Assembly: GCF_030546575.1 (NCBI RefSeq)
Contig: NZ_JAUOTN010000001.1
Location: 558,001 to 622,000 of the forward strand
DNA length: 64,000 nucleotides
DNA from: Pontibacter coccineus
GTDB lineage: Bacteria; Bacteroidota; Bacteroidia; Cytophagales; Hymenobacteraceae
Reading direction: 5' to 3'
Part shown: positions 1 through 8,959 of the stretch, in pieces
Numbering within the stretch: position 1 is the stretch's first letter
Layout: every line of letters starts with the position of its first letter
Notes under the pieces: model-generated
The model's database searches: none
Seen by the model: the letters and a program-made list of their open reading frames with translations, nothing else
What the model was told of the DNA's origin: nothing
Translations under genes and position numbers: made by a program

Positions 1-217
1 TCATATCGGTATGCACCACCATGTTGGCAATGTTACGGTGCACGAAGATCTCGCCCGGGCCTGTCCCGGTTACTTCATTTATTGGAATGCGACTGTCTGA
101 ACAGCCTATGTACAGGTAACGCGGCTTCTGACCCATGGCCAGCTTGTTGAAGTAGTCTTTGTCTTCGCTAAGCTTGCGCTCTACCCACTTTTTATTATTC
201 TCGAATATTTTCTCCAT
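1..217 (-). CDS. beta-carbonic anhydrase, N-terminal part (cut by window edge)
   Basis: The start codon is the ATG at 215-217 and 72 codons are visible before the window ends. The product would interconvert CO2 and bicarbonate in the cytoplasm. The visible part carries the beta-class hallmark GCSDSRIP (first zinc-ligand Cys and the Asp/Arg dyad), followed by a FVHRNIAN stretch typical of the family. It lies 42 bp downstream of the SulP transporter on the same strand, so the two are probably co-transcribed as a bicarbonate uptake/hydration pair. The second zinc-ligand half (HxxC) lies outside the window. Confidence 0.92.
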   Translation of the reverse strand, partial: MEKIFENNKKWVERKLSEDKDYFNKLAMGQKPRYLYIGCSDSRIPINEVTGTGPGEIFVHRNIANMVVHTDM

Positions 218-259
218 TCTATCGGGATTTCGATTGTTCTACTAGGTTATAATTTATTT

Positions 260-1831
260 CTAGTGCATATCCAGCACCTGTACTTCTTCTATATTTAAAA
301 CTTCTACAAATATACCGCGCTCGTGGGCTGTTTTTTTAAATTCCTGTATGGCTTCCAGCACATCGTAATCTATATACTCCGAGTTAGCTCCGTCAATAAT
401 CACATGGCTGTCGTTCGGCAGTTTCTCGAGTGTCAGCACAATGCTGGCTTTGTTCAGGAAGGACACGTGCTCGCTCAGCTTGATGCGGATCGTTTCTTTA
501 TCGCGGTGCTCCTCTTTGTGGAAGAAGTAAGGCGATTTGTAGTTCGCTTTCAGGATGAAGAATATGCCAACCGCCAGACCGATCAGGATACCCACCAGCA
601 GGTCGGTGAACAGGATGGCCACAATCGTCACTACAAACGGAATAAACTGCTCATGCCCCAGTTTTAGCTGCCCTTTGAAAAGGGTTGGCTTCGTCAGTTT
701 ATAACCCACCATTAGGAGTACGGCAGCCAGCGCAGAAAGCGGCACCTGGTTCAGGAATCCAGCCAGGAAAAGCACCGCCAGCAACAGGAACACCCCATGG
801 ATAAAGGCAGACATTTTCGTTTTGCCCCCGGCCGCAATATTGGCGGAGCTCCGCACGATCACGGCCGTCATCGGGATACCGCCCAGCATACCTGCAATGA
901 TGTTACCTACACCCTGGGCCTTCAGTTCGCGGTTGTTTGGCGTGCGGCGCTTGTGCGGGTCTAGCTTGTCCACGGCCTCTACGCTCAGCAAGGACTCCAG
1001 ACTGGCAATGATAGCAATGGTGAAGGCCACCACATAGAGCGACGGGTTGGTCAGTTGCTCAAAGGCCGGGAAGCGGAGTTCATTCTGAAGCGCCCCCACA
1101 CTCGATATCTCCGGCAGGTTCACCAGGTGCGTGCCCGCTATGGCCAGCTCAGGAAAGTAATTGATGAACAGGTAGTTTATACCTACAGAACCGACTACCA
1201 CAATCAGTGCGCCAGGCACCAATTTGAACAGTTTGATGCGTTTCATAAACGGCTGCTCCCACAAGATCAGCACGGCCATAGAGAGGATACCGATCAGTAG
1301 TGCGCCCAGCTGTATGGCACTGAAGGCATGGAATATACCAGAAAAAGTATTGCGGCCATCCGCCTGCAGGAAATTCATTTCGCCAAAGAAATCATCGTCC
1401 GCCCCCATAAAGTGCGGAATCTGCTTCAAAATCAGGATCAGACCGATGGCGGCCAACATGCCTTTAATAACCGAGGAGGGGAAGTATAGACCAATGACAC
1501 CGGCCTTCAGAAAACCCAGTGCCACTTGTAGTATACCTGCCAGCACAACCGCCAGCAAAAAGGCTTCATACGACTGCAGGGTTTCAATGCCATTGAGCAC
1601 GATCACGGTCAGGCCGGCGGCAGGGCCACTTACGCTCAGGTGCGAGCCACTCAGCCAGGACACAACCAAACCGCCTACCACACCCGTAACAATACCGGCA
1701 AAAAGGGGGGCGCCTGAAGCAAGTGATATACCTAAGCAGAGGGGCAGAGCAACTAAGAAAACAACGAGACCAGCCGGAATATCCTTTCCGAGGCTAGCCA
1801 TGTAGTTTGGCTTTAATGAGGTTTCTTTCAT
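260..1831 (-). CDS. SulP-family anion transporter (probable bicarbonate transporter)
   Basis: Inner-membrane SLC26/SulP permease of about 523 residues. I chose the ATG at 1829-1831 because the longer upstream reading adds 12 residues without family character. The N-terminus shows the SulP pattern (DIPAGLVVFLVALPLCLG, then SGSHLSVSGPAAGLT). About 10-12 hydrophobic segments follow. The C-terminal ~100 residues look like a short STAS domain (HVIIDGANSEYIDYDVLEA). Pairing with a carbonic anhydrase favours bicarbonate as substrate over sulfate, but the sequence alone cannot settle this. Confidence 0.9.
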   Translation of the reverse strand: MKETSLKPNYMASLGKDIPAGLVVFLVALPLCLGISLASGAPLFAGIVTGVVGGLVVSWLSGSHLSVSGPAAGLTVIVLNGIETLQSYEAFLLAVVLAGILQVALGFLKAGVIGLYFPSSVIKGMLAAIGLILILKQIPHFMGADDDFFGEMNFLQADGRNTFSGIFHAFSAIQLGALLIGILSMAVLILWEQPFMKRIKLFKLVPGALIVVVGSVGINYLFINYFPELAIAGTHLVNLPEISSVGALQNELRFPAFEQLTNPSLYVVAFTIAIIASLESLLSVEAVDKLDPHKRRTPNNRELKAQGVGNIIAGMLGGIPMTAVIVRSSANIAAGGKTKMSAFIHGVFLLLAVLFLAGFLNQVPLSALAAVLLMVGYKLTKPTLFKGQLKLGHEQFIPFVVTIVAILFTDLLVGILIGLAVGIFFILKANYKSPYFFHKEEHRDKETIRIKLSEHVSFLNKASIVLTLEKLPNDSHVIIDGANSEYIDYDVLEAIQEFKKTAHERGIFVEVLNIEEVQVLDMH

Positions 1832-1982
1832 ATAGTAAATGTTGTAAGCGAAGGGTTCCCAACTCACATCCCTGCGCCGGCCAAATGCCCGGCAGCAGGA
1901 ACATAAGTCAGAATACTCACCTTATGCTCACAAATGTACGGGGGAGGCATTAAGGGGAAATTAAAGTCAGATTAAAAACGAA

Positions 1983-3380
1983 TTAAAATGTGTTTTTTGC
2001 TGAAATTAATCCGACAGCCTGGGGTAAACGCAAGGTCACCACCGTGCCTTCGTCCACCCGTGAATCAATGGAAATTGAGCCTTTATGCAGTTTTATGATG
2101 CTCTCCGTCAAAGGCAAGCCGATGCCATGGCCGTTGATGTTGCGCACGTTATTCGCTCTGAAAAAAGGCACAAACACATGCCTTAGGTCATGCGGTGCAA
2201 TGCCCACGCCCTTGTCCGTTACCTGCAGCACCACCTCCCGCCGGTCCGCCGAAAGCCGCACAGTACTATACTCCCCCTTAGGCGAGAACTTGGCCGCATT
2301 CTCCAGTACATTCACAATCGCGATCAGCAGCAGGGCGTCGTTCCCTTTCACGATCAGGCGGTCTTCGTCATCGGGCAGGTTGTCGAAATCGATGTCAAAC
2401 AGCGCACCCGGGTGCCGTTTCAGCGCCTGCTCATGCGCCATCCACAGCAATTCATCAAAGCGCAGATGTGCGAGTTTTATTTTAGAAGTGTCCACACTGG
2501 CCTGGGCGATCTGCAGCAGACCGTTTGAAAGCTCGGCCAGAAGACGGGCGTCTTCGAGGGTAGACGCCAGCACCCGCTGGTACTCTTCTTTCTCGCGGGG
2601 CTTCATCAGGGCTACCTCCAGTTCGCCGATCATAGCCGTGAGTGGGGTGCGCAGTTCGTGGGAGGCATTTGACACAAAGGTACTCTGCATCTCAAACGCC
2701 ATCTCCAGGCGGTCCAGCATTTTATTGAAGGTCTGGGCCAGGTGCGACAGTTCATCTTTGCCGTCCGCATTGCTCAGACGCAGGTGCAGGTCCGAGGCGC
2801 TGATCTTCTCCACCTCCCCCACCACTTTGGTGATGGGCCGCAACGCTTCGCGCGAAAACACCCAGCCAGCCGCCACCACAACCACCATGGAGCCCAGAAA
2901 ACCGACGATCAGGATGATCTTGAGATGCTGGAGCTTACGCAGACTGTAAGCATCCACCGAAGAGGAAAAAACGATAAAATCGCCTTCATTGTCTTCGTAA
3001 AGCAAACCGACCACCTGACGCTCATCCTGCTCATATTGCACCACCCCTTCCTGCTTCACGCGATCCAGCATGCCGGGCGCCACAGTCAACTGCCCGTCGC
3101 CGTCTGAGAAATACAGGCTGCCATCCTGCCGGTAAATGCTCACCTTTTCAAATGGAAGCACCTGGTAGTAGCGGATCTGGTTGCTGCGCCGGGCTCTTTC
3201 GCCCACCTCGTCTGCCTCCAGCACATGGGCGGCCGTGTCGTAGGCGCGCCCCTCAATGCGCTTGAAAAAATCGTCCTGCCGGTAGATTGAAGTGAAGTAG
3301 TAGATCACCAGGGAAAACAGGATCAGGATGAGGGCGAATATACCTGCAAACTGCAGGGTCAGTTTATTGCGGATGGTCAT
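1983..3380 (-). CDS. sensor histidine kinase (two-component, membrane-bound)
   Basis: A 465-residue kinase. Transmembrane helices lie at about residues 9-29 and 154-175, with a ~120-residue periplasmic sensor between them. A HAMP domain (about 176-228) is followed by HisKA with SHELRTPL (phospho-His about 241), then HATPase_c with an N box (NVLENAAKFS), DKGVGIA and GHGIGLPL. Its start overlaps the stop of the response regulator by 4 bp (ATGA), so the two are translationally coupled. The architecture resembles CusS/CzcS metal sensors, and a metal exporter is divergent to the pair. Metal sensing is an inference from context. Confidence 0.93.
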   Translation of the reverse strand: MTIRNKLTLQFAGIFALILILFSLVIYYFTSIYRQDDFFKRIEGRAYDTAAHVLEADEVGERARRSNQIRYYQVLPFEKVSIYRQDGSLYFSDGDGQLTVAPGMLDRVKQEGVVQYEQDERQVVGLLYEDNEGDFIVFSSSVDAYSLRKLQHLKIILIVGFLGSMVVVVAAGWVFSREALRPITKVVGEVEKISASDLHLRLSNADGKDELSHLAQTFNKMLDRLEMAFEMQSTFVSNASHELRTPLTAMIGELEVALMKPREKEEYQRVLASTLEDARLLAELSNGLLQIAQASVDTSKIKLAHLRFDELLWMAHEQALKRHPGALFDIDFDNLPDDEDRLIVKGNDALLLIAIVNVLENAAKFSPKGEYSTVRLSADRREVVLQVTDKGVGIAPHDLRHVFVPFFRANNVRNINGHGIGLPLTESIIKLHKGSISIDSRVDEGTVVTLRLPQAVGLISAKNTF

Positions 3381-4057
3381 GCGTCGTCCTCTTTGAGCAC
3401 ATAGCCCATACCTACCAGGGTATGGATCAGTTTACCGGGAAAGCCTTTGTCTATCTTTTTGCGCAGGAAATTGATGTACACATCGATCACATTGCTGCCT
3501 GTGTCAAAAGAGGTCTCCCAGACACTTTCCGTAATATCGACGCGCGAAACCACACGCCCCTTGTTGCGCAGCAGGTAATGCAGCAGCGTGAACTCCCTTG
3601 CCGTGAGGTTGATGGGTTTGCCTCCACGAGTCACTGTCTTGCTGCCCAAGTCCATTTCGAGGTCCGCGATGGCGAGTTTTTCCCCTCCCCCGTTGTCGCC
3701 CGACCGGCGGGCGAGGGCGCGTAGGCGGGCCAGCAGCTCCTTGAACTCGAAGGGTTTCGTGAGGTAGTCGTCGGCCCCGGCGTCCAGTCCGGTGATCTTG
3801 TCGTCGGTGGAGCCGAGGGCGGTCAGCATCAGGATGGGAAGCTGTGTTTTCTTCTTCCGGATGGCCTGGCATACTTCCAGGCCATTCAGGTGCGGCAGTA
3901 TGATGTCCAGTATGATCAGGTCGTACTCGTTTTGCAGGGCCATCTTCAGGCCAAAGTTGCCGTCATAGGCCTGGTCCACTTCATACGACTGTTCTTCCAA
4001 CCCCTTCTTGATAAAGGAAGCTACTTTGGGTTCGTCTTCTACCAGCAGTATTCTCAT
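3377..4057 (-). CDS. OmpR/PhoB-family response regulator
   Basis: 226 residues. The N-terminal receiver domain has acidic pocket residues in LLVEDEP and phospho-acceptor Asp51 in LIILDIILP, plus the conserved Lys in DYLTKPF. The C-terminal winged helix ends with a VIDVYINFLRKKID recognition region and a GMGYVL wing. It is the first gene of a two-gene operon with the kinase. The 117-bp gap to the CDF exporter on the other strand would hold both promoters, so the regulator may control the exporter as well as itself. Confidence 0.94.
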   Translation of the reverse strand: MRILLVEDEPKVASFIKKGLEEQSYEVDQAYDGNFGLKMALQNEYDLIILDIILPHLNGLEVCQAIRKKKTQLPILMLTALGSTDDKITGLDAGADDYLTKPFEFKELLARLRALARRSGDNGGGEKLAIADLEMDLGSKTVTRGGKPINLTAREFTLLHYLLRNKGRVVSRVDITESVWETSFDTGSNVIDVYINFLRKKIDKGFPGKLIHTLVGMGYVLKEDDA

Positions 4058-4174
4058 AATCCTGTCACTATTTACGTTTTTGCCGGCACAAGATACGATT
4101 TCTGCAGAACTGAGCTGTCCGGTAGTTTGCAGTTGCGTTAATATCTGTCTATTTTAGATGAAGAAAAGCAGTTT

Positions 4175-5104
4175 ATGGCACACGATCATCACCACCAAGG
4201 GGGCCACGGCCATCACCATCACCACGGAGGTGATAACCTCAAGGTGGCTTTTTTCCTGAACCTGGGCTTCACCGTGATCGAAGTATTTGGCGGACTCTGG
4301 ATCAACAGCATGGCCATCCTCTCGGATGCCCTCCATGACTTCGGCGACTCCCTTTCACTGGGTCTGGCCTGGTACTTTGCCCACCTCTCCAGCAAGGGCA
4401 GCGATCAGTATTTCTCTTATGGGTACAAGCGTTTTTCGCTGCTCGGCGCGGTCATCAACTCGGTGGTGCTGTTGATTGGCTCCGGTATCGTGCTGTGGGT
4501 GTCGGTTCCGCGTCTTCTCAATCCGGAGCCCGTGCATGCTCCCGGCATGATCGGCTTCGCCATACTGGGTGTGCTGGTAAATGGATTTGCGGCCCTGCGC
4601 CTAAACAAGGGTGATTCGCTGAACGAACGGGTGGCGATGCTGCACCTGATGGAGGACGTGTTGGGTTGGGCTGCTGTGCTGGTGGGGGGTATTCTGCTCT
4701 ATTTCTTCGATTGGCCCATCATCGATCCCCTGCTTTCGGTGCTCATTACGGGCTTTATTCTCTATAACGTGGTGCGCAACCTCCGGCAGGGCCTCCAGAT
4801 TCTGTTGCAGGGCACGCCCGCCAATATTAGTCTGCAGGAAGTGCGCCGCCGGCTGGAGTTACTTCCCGAGGTACGCTCTGTTCACGACCTGCACCTGTGG
4901 ACGCTGGACGGCATCAGCCATGTACTGACCATGCACGCTGTTGTGGAAGGTAACCTGGATCTGGAAGAGGCGCATGAAGTGAAACAGCGCATACGCGACA
5001 CCATGCAGGACGCGCAGATAGACCACGTAACGGTAGAGTTGGAAATGCCGGGACAGGAATGCAGCCAGGAGCACTGCACACCCGATCTGTCTAATTCTGG
5101 TTAA
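4175..5104 (+). CDS. CDF-family cation (zinc-type) efflux transporter
   Basis: 309 residues. The first 20 form a His-rich tail (HDHHHQGGHGHHHHH) expected to bind Zn2+ or a similar ion. Six hydrophobic segments follow. TM2 carries the CDF metal site SDALHDFGDS and TM5 carries HLMEDVLGWA. The cytoplasmic C-terminal domain (about 215-300) has the ferredoxin-like fold signature VRSVHDLHLWTLDG. It exports divalent metal from the cytosol in exchange for protons. It is divergent from a sensor kinase/regulator pair, and its 3' end overlaps the convergent DUF1801 gene by 14 bp. Confidence 0.93.
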   Translation: MAHDHHHQGGHGHHHHHGGDNLKVAFFLNLGFTVIEVFGGLWINSMAILSDALHDFGDSLSLGLAWYFAHLSSKGSDQYFSYGYKRFSLLGAVINSVVLLIGSGIVLWVSVPRLLNPEPVHAPGMIGFAILGVLVNGFAALRLNKGDSLNERVAMLHLMEDVLGWAAVLVGGILLYFFDWPIIDPLLSVLITGFILYNVVRNLRQGLQILLQGTPANISLQEVRRRLELLPEVRSVHDLHLWTLDGISHVLTMHAVVEGNLDLEEAHEVKQRIRDTMQDAQIDHVTVELEMPGQECSQEHCTPDLSNSG

Positions 5105-5450
5105 GGTGCACCGCCTGGCGCACCAGGTCGCTGAAATATTCTTCGTCTATATCGTCGAGTGTGCGCAGTTTGATGTGTGGGAGCTGGCCATTGCGGCTCA
5201 CCAGGCGCCTGTGTGGGTCCGAAAGCTCTTTTCCGCGGAAGAAACCAAAGTGCAGTCCGCTGCGGGAAGAGGCGAAGTAGCATACAGGTCCGTAAAAGAA
5301 ATAGCAGGGATTTTCCCAGCGCACACACTCCTCCAGATGCGCAGCCGTGTGACTGATGATCTGGCGTACTGCCTGCGCTAACAGCTGTTTCTCAGGTGAT
5401 AATTTGTCGATATACTCATCGACCTGGTTGGTAGATATCTTGCTTCTCAT
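5091..5450 (-). CDS. DUF1801 domain protein
   Basis: 119 residues matching the small YdhG-like/DUF1801 family (pattern VDEYIDKLSPEKQLLAQAVR, then WENPCYFFYGPVCYFA and LHFGFFRG). The family is widespread and has no settled biochemical role. The gene is convergent with the CDF exporter and overlaps its last 14 bp. Such an overlap would place the terminators inside the coding sequences. Confidence 0.8.
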   Translation of the reverse strand: MRSKISTNQVDEYIDKLSPEKQLLAQAVRQIISHTAAHLEECVRWENPCYFFYGPVCYFASSRSGLHFGFFRGKELSDPHRRLVSRNGQLPHIKLRTLDDIDEEYFSDLVRQAVHLNQN

Positions 5451-5634
5451 ACAGGGTATGTATTGGCCTTAGCGGCCAGAGCCGTTAATTTACAGCTAAA
5501 TATACATATCTTTTAATATTGAAGCAAAAAATATGCTTTTGCAGTTTGTGGGTCGCCGGATACCTAAACCCCTTTCCAGCCACTGGCAGACGCTTAAGCT
5601 CATCGTTTACAAACACTTATACCCTGGGTGAGGT

Positions 5635-6279
5635 TTAGACCATTTCGAGGTGCTGCAGCAGCCTTCCCTCAAGTTCGTCGAGCTGGCAGAAGCCGCTGAC
5701 AAGCAGTTCGGGGCCCATGCCGCCTTCCATGTACACGCTCGGCAGATTCTTCACACCCAGCATCTCCACGAATTCAAACTCCTTTTCGGTGGCGTCGATG
5801 ATCTCTTCAGCCTCAAACAAGGTATAGAACAGGTTTTCCTGGATGCCAAAAGGGCGCACCACGTGGGCCAGCACCTGCGGGTCTGCCAGGTTAAGGCCGT
5901 CGGCATAGAAGGCGGAGTGTAGCGCCCGGAGTATTTCAAGCGTGAGGGCTGGCCTTAGTCTTCGCACCACATGCAGGGCGCGGCAGGCAGGCTCGGTATC
6001 GTACACAAAATCCTCCTGCAAGAAAAGGCTATAGTTAAAGGGCAGACTGGTGCGCTCCTGTACCCGGTGCCAACTCACAGCCAGTCGCTCCTTTTGCTCC
6101 CGCGAGATAGGCTCCCGGGCATAAGGGTTCAGCCCACCGGCAATGACCTCAACCGTCAGCCGCCCGTGCCAGAGGGCGCGCAAACGGCGAATGACATGCG
6201 TGAAGCCGTAGCACCAGGCACACATCGGGTCGGTGACGTACAGCAATACCGGGTTATAAGGACTGTTGACCATAGGCAT
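5635..6279 (-). CDS. DsbA-family (FrnE-like) thioredoxin-fold protein
   Basis: 214 residues with an N-terminal CxxC at Cys20-Ala-Trp-Cys23 inside DPMCAWCYGF. A helical insertion and the cis-Pro loop in VKNLPSVYM follow. No signal peptide is visible, so it is likely a cytoplasmic FrnE/2-hydroxychromene-isomerase-like disulfide oxidoreductase rather than a periplasmic DsbA. It sits 46 bp downstream of the SDR gene on the same strand. Confidence 0.85.
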   Translation of the reverse strand: MPMVNSPYNPVLLYVTDPMCAWCYGFTHVIRRLRALWHGRLTVEVIAGGLNPYAREPISREQKERLAVSWHRVQERTSLPFNYSLFLQEDFVYDTEPACRALHVVRRLRPALTLEILRALHSAFYADGLNLADPQVLAHVVRPFGIQENLFYTLFEAEEIIDATEKEFEFVEMLGVKNLPSVYMEGGMGPELLVSGFCQLDELEGRLLQHLEMV

Positions 6280-6325
6280 ATTTTACATTTCCTTAAAGGT
6301 TGTACCCCAATGCAGGTGGTTAGGT

Positions 6326-7108
6326 TCAGGCATAGATCATCTTTACGGTCATACCGCCGTCAACCACCAGATGCTGGCCCGTAATAAAACCGGCTTTCTC
6401 AGAGCACAGAAAGAGCGCCGCCTCGGCTATGTCCTGCGGCTCCCCTACCCTTCCGACCGGGTGCTGCTCCATGTCTTCGCGGGTATGCTGCGGCTCGTAC
6501 CGCTCCCGGTCTTTTTGCCAGGGCCCCGTCTCTATCCAGCCCGGCGCGATGGCGTTCACCCGGATGCGATCCGGTGCCAGGCTCACGGCCAGGGAATGGG
6601 TGAGCGCCTCCAGTCCGCCTTTGGAGGCTGAGTAGGCGAAGGTATCCGGCTCGGACATAAAAGCGCGCGTGCTCGTGATGTTGAGGATAGCAGGATGTGC
6701 TGCTTTGCGCAACAGGGGCAGCGCATATTTAGCGCAAAGCATCGGTCCGCGCAGGTTCACCGCCAGCACCCGGTCAAACTCCGACATCGGCATTTCCTCC
6801 AGCTTGCCAGCAAAAGGGTCGGCTATACCTGCGTTGTTCACCAACACATCCAGGCGGCCGTGTTTCTCCTGCACTTTTTCCATCAGGGCAACCACCTCCT
6901 GCTCATCGCTTACGTCGCAAGGTATAAAGGTAGCCTGCAGTTGTTGGCCCTGCAAGCGCTGTAAGGCCTCGCGCCCTGCTTCTTCATCTGCATCCGCCAG
7001 CACGACCTGAGCGCCTGCCTGCCCGAAAGCCTGCGCTATACCTAAACCTATACCTTGCGCGCCGCCCGTAACCAGCACTACTCTGCTTTTGTAATCCCCT
7101 GTGGCCAT
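6326..7108 (-). CDS. short-chain dehydrogenase/reductase
   Basis: I chose the ATG at 7106-7108 (260 residues), since the preceding 12 codons lack family character. Classical SDR features are present: NAD(P)-binding TGGAQGIG near residue 14, NNAG near 90, catalytic Ser in LNITSTRAF, the YSASK Tyr/Lys pair near 157-161, and the PG motif AIAPGWIETGP. An Asp (LADAD) at the end of beta-2 suggests NAD(H) over NADP(H). The substrate cannot be read from sequence. It may be co-transcribed with the DsbA-like gene. Confidence 0.9.
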   Translation of the reverse strand: MATGDYKSRVVLVTGGAQGIGLGIAQAFGQAGAQVVLADADEEAGREALQRLQGQQLQATFIPCDVSDEQEVVALMEKVQEKHGRLDVLVNNAGIADPFAGKLEEMPMSEFDRVLAVNLRGPMLCAKYALPLLRKAAHPAILNITSTRAFMSEPDTFAYSASKGGLEALTHSLAVSLAPDRIRVNAIAPGWIETGPWQKDRERYEPQHTREDMEQHPVGRVGEPQDIAEAALFLCSEKAGFITGQHLVVDGGMTVKMIYA

Positions 7109-7213
7109 ACTTTTTATGATGATCTTATACCTGCCTATACCCAACAGCAGACCCGCTGCCGGCCGGTGCTATACCTGATCCTGCAGCGGGTCTGCCTGGT
7201 GGTGCCTCTCGGC

Positions 7214-7519
7214 TTATCTTTTCTCGAGCTGACGCTTGAGCTTTTCTTCTACGTTTTTGAGCAGTTCGTACCAGTTGTCGCCATCATCCTCGGCGAACGC
7301 ATCGTTGCCCGGTATACCTACGCGCATGCTCAGTTTTTTGGAGTCGGTGGCGTGGCTGGCCTCTTGTTTAAAGTATACGTCCACAGAGTCGATCTTCTTG
7401 GCGTGGCGCTTAAGTTTGGTGATGGTGTTGCGGATATGTTGCTGCACGTCGTCTGTGATGGAAATATCTACAGCCTGCACGTCAATCTTGATTCCTTCGA
7501 AATTCTCTGTATAATTCAT
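7214..7519 (-). CDS. ribosome hibernation-promoting factor, short HPF/RaiA type
   Basis: 101 residues of the HPF/YfiA family. It starts from an IKIDVQAVDISITDD strand, followed by a basic helix (HIRNTITKLKRHAKKID) and a second strand/helix pair ending in a Lys-rich tail. Short HPFs bind the 30S decoding centre in slow growth and inactivate ribosomes. It lacks the C-terminal dimerisation domain of long HPF. A divergent gene starts about 170 bp away. Confidence 0.88.
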   Translation of the reverse strand: MNYTENFEGIKIDVQAVDISITDDVQQHIRNTITKLKRHAKKIDSVDVYFKQEASHATDSKKLSMRVGIPGNDAFAEDDGDNWYELLKNVEEKLKRQLEKR

Positions 7520-7689
7520 GTTCTGTCTTGTATGTATTTTCTGGATGTGGGAAGCCTTTTAAGCGGCATCCCAATGCTGAATTTAAACGGAGGCAAAGCA
7601 TTAAAGTTTACCTGAGCAAACACGCTACCAGGGGCAACATAGCTGCAGTGTGGCTCGTTTTTATGCATATTCACCCAATGCTGAGCGTT

Positions 7690-8409
7690 ATGCAAAACTT
7701 ACCTATCAACTGGCTGACAGAAGGATTGCTTGACTTTGAGTTTAAGAAATATCGTTTGTTGGCCTACCTGCAAGCTGTTCGTGCCGAGTTCGGGCAGCAG
7801 CGCCTCTACCCTGTTTTTTCGGACCTGATCATGCACTACCGCCACCTCAAACAGGTGCAGGAGCATAAGAAACTGGTGTACGAATCCTTTCCGCAGCAAA
7901 TTACCCGTGCCGACTTCGAGAAGCTGGAGCTGGTGTATGAAAAGATCGTGGAAGATGATGAGACCATGGCCCAGATCGAGGAGGTGATTCAGTATGCCGC
8001 ACCGCTTTTCACGGAGGCCGTGAGCGAGGGCAAGGAACTGTACGATTTCATTGAGCGCCACCTCGAGATCAATCCCGTGGGCATCACGCCGATGTACTTC
8101 AACGAGGGCTACCTTTTCCTGGACGCTTTCCCGGGCAAGGAAACGCAGGTATACGTCTACCGAATCACCGTTTTTGAGAACACCTACGAGAAGTACCGCG
8201 GCATTAACACGCAACTGCTCCGCACCGTGCGCCGCGGACTGGCCCAGACACACGAAAACCTGAAGGTGCAGCTGGTGAGAGAAAACCAGGAGCTGCCCAA
8301 CCCCGCCACCTTTGTAGTGGTCGCCAAAGTACCCTGCCCGATTGACAGCGCCCTGCTACCCATCGCCAAGCGCTCGCTGGTGAAGTATGTGACGCGCATG
8401 GCAGCCTGA
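7690..8409 (+). CDS. conserved protein of unknown function
   Basis: I prefer the ATG at 7690 (239 residues). The upstream in-frame extension runs into the promoter side of the HPF gene and looks non-coding in composition. The product is soluble and acidic, with alternating helix and strand and no signal peptide (it begins MQNLPINWLTEGLLDFEFKK). It resembles an uncharacterised Bacteroidota family that I cannot name. It is followed after 57 bp by the OsmC gene on the same strand, so a shared transcript is possible. Confidence 0.75.
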   Translation: MQNLPINWLTEGLLDFEFKKYRLLAYLQAVRAEFGQQRLYPVFSDLIMHYRHLKQVQEHKKLVYESFPQQITRADFEKLELVYEKIVEDDETMAQIEEVIQYAAPLFTEAVSEGKELYDFIERHLEINPVGITPMYFNEGYLFLDAFPGKETQVYVYRITVFENTYEKYRGINTQLLRTVRRGLAQTHENLKVQLVRENQELPNPATFVVVAKVPCPIDSALLPIAKRSLVKYVTRMAA

Positions 8410-8466
8410 CTTGGTGTAAAAGGTATAAATGTATACCTTCGGACATCAGAAAACGAAAAGACCAAC

Positions 8467-8880
8467 ATGGAGATTAACCTCACCCGCGTAGACCAGGACT
8501 ATCATTTTGAAGCCAGAGGCGCCGCCAACGTAGCTATTAATATAGATGCTAACCCCGAGATTGGGGGCCACAACCAGGGTGCCCGCCCGATGGAGCTCAT
8601 GCTCATGGGCCTGGGTGGCTGCAGCGCCATCGACATTATCAGCATCCTCAAAAAGCAGCGCCAGCCGATCGAAAGCTTCGATATCAACATAAAGGCCGAG
8701 CGCCAGAAGGTGCAGGAGTTCAACCTTTTCAGCACCATCCACATTCACTTTATACTGGGTGGTCAGCTGGACGAGGACAAAGTGCGCCGCGCGATTGAGC
8801 TTTCGCTGGAGAAGTACTGCTCTGTAGCGGCGATCCTGTATAAGACGGCCACGATCAAGCACTCGTTTGAGCTGGTGTAG
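8467..8880 (+). CDS. OsmC/Ohr-family peroxiredoxin-like protein
   Basis: 137 residues. The family catalytic cysteines are visible at Cys52 (GLGGCSAIDI) and Cys118 (EKYCSVA), separated by the usual ~65 residues. OsmC proteins reduce organic hydroperoxides in the cytoplasm. The length is typical and the gene ends at a strong bidirectional terminator. Confidence 0.9.
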   Translation: MEINLTRVDQDYHFEARGAANVAINIDANPEIGGHNQGARPMELMLMGLGGCSAIDIISILKKQRQPIESFDINIKAERQKVQEFNLFSTIHIHFILGGQLDEDKVRRAIELSLEKYCSVAAILYKTATIKHSFELV

Positions 8881-8891
8881 ATCATACTTTC

Positions 8892-8942
8892 AAAACAGAA
8901 CGGGCCTTTCCTTATATGAGTAGGAAAGGCCCGTTCTGTTTT
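8892..8942. terminator. bidirectional intrinsic terminator
   Basis: A 21-bp perfect inverted repeat (arms 8892-8912 and 8922-8942) with a 9-nt loop is flanked by A- and T-runs. It lies between the convergent OsmC and PLP-enzyme genes and can serve both. Confidence 0.92.
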
Positions 8943-8959
8943 AAGGAATTTGCCAGACG

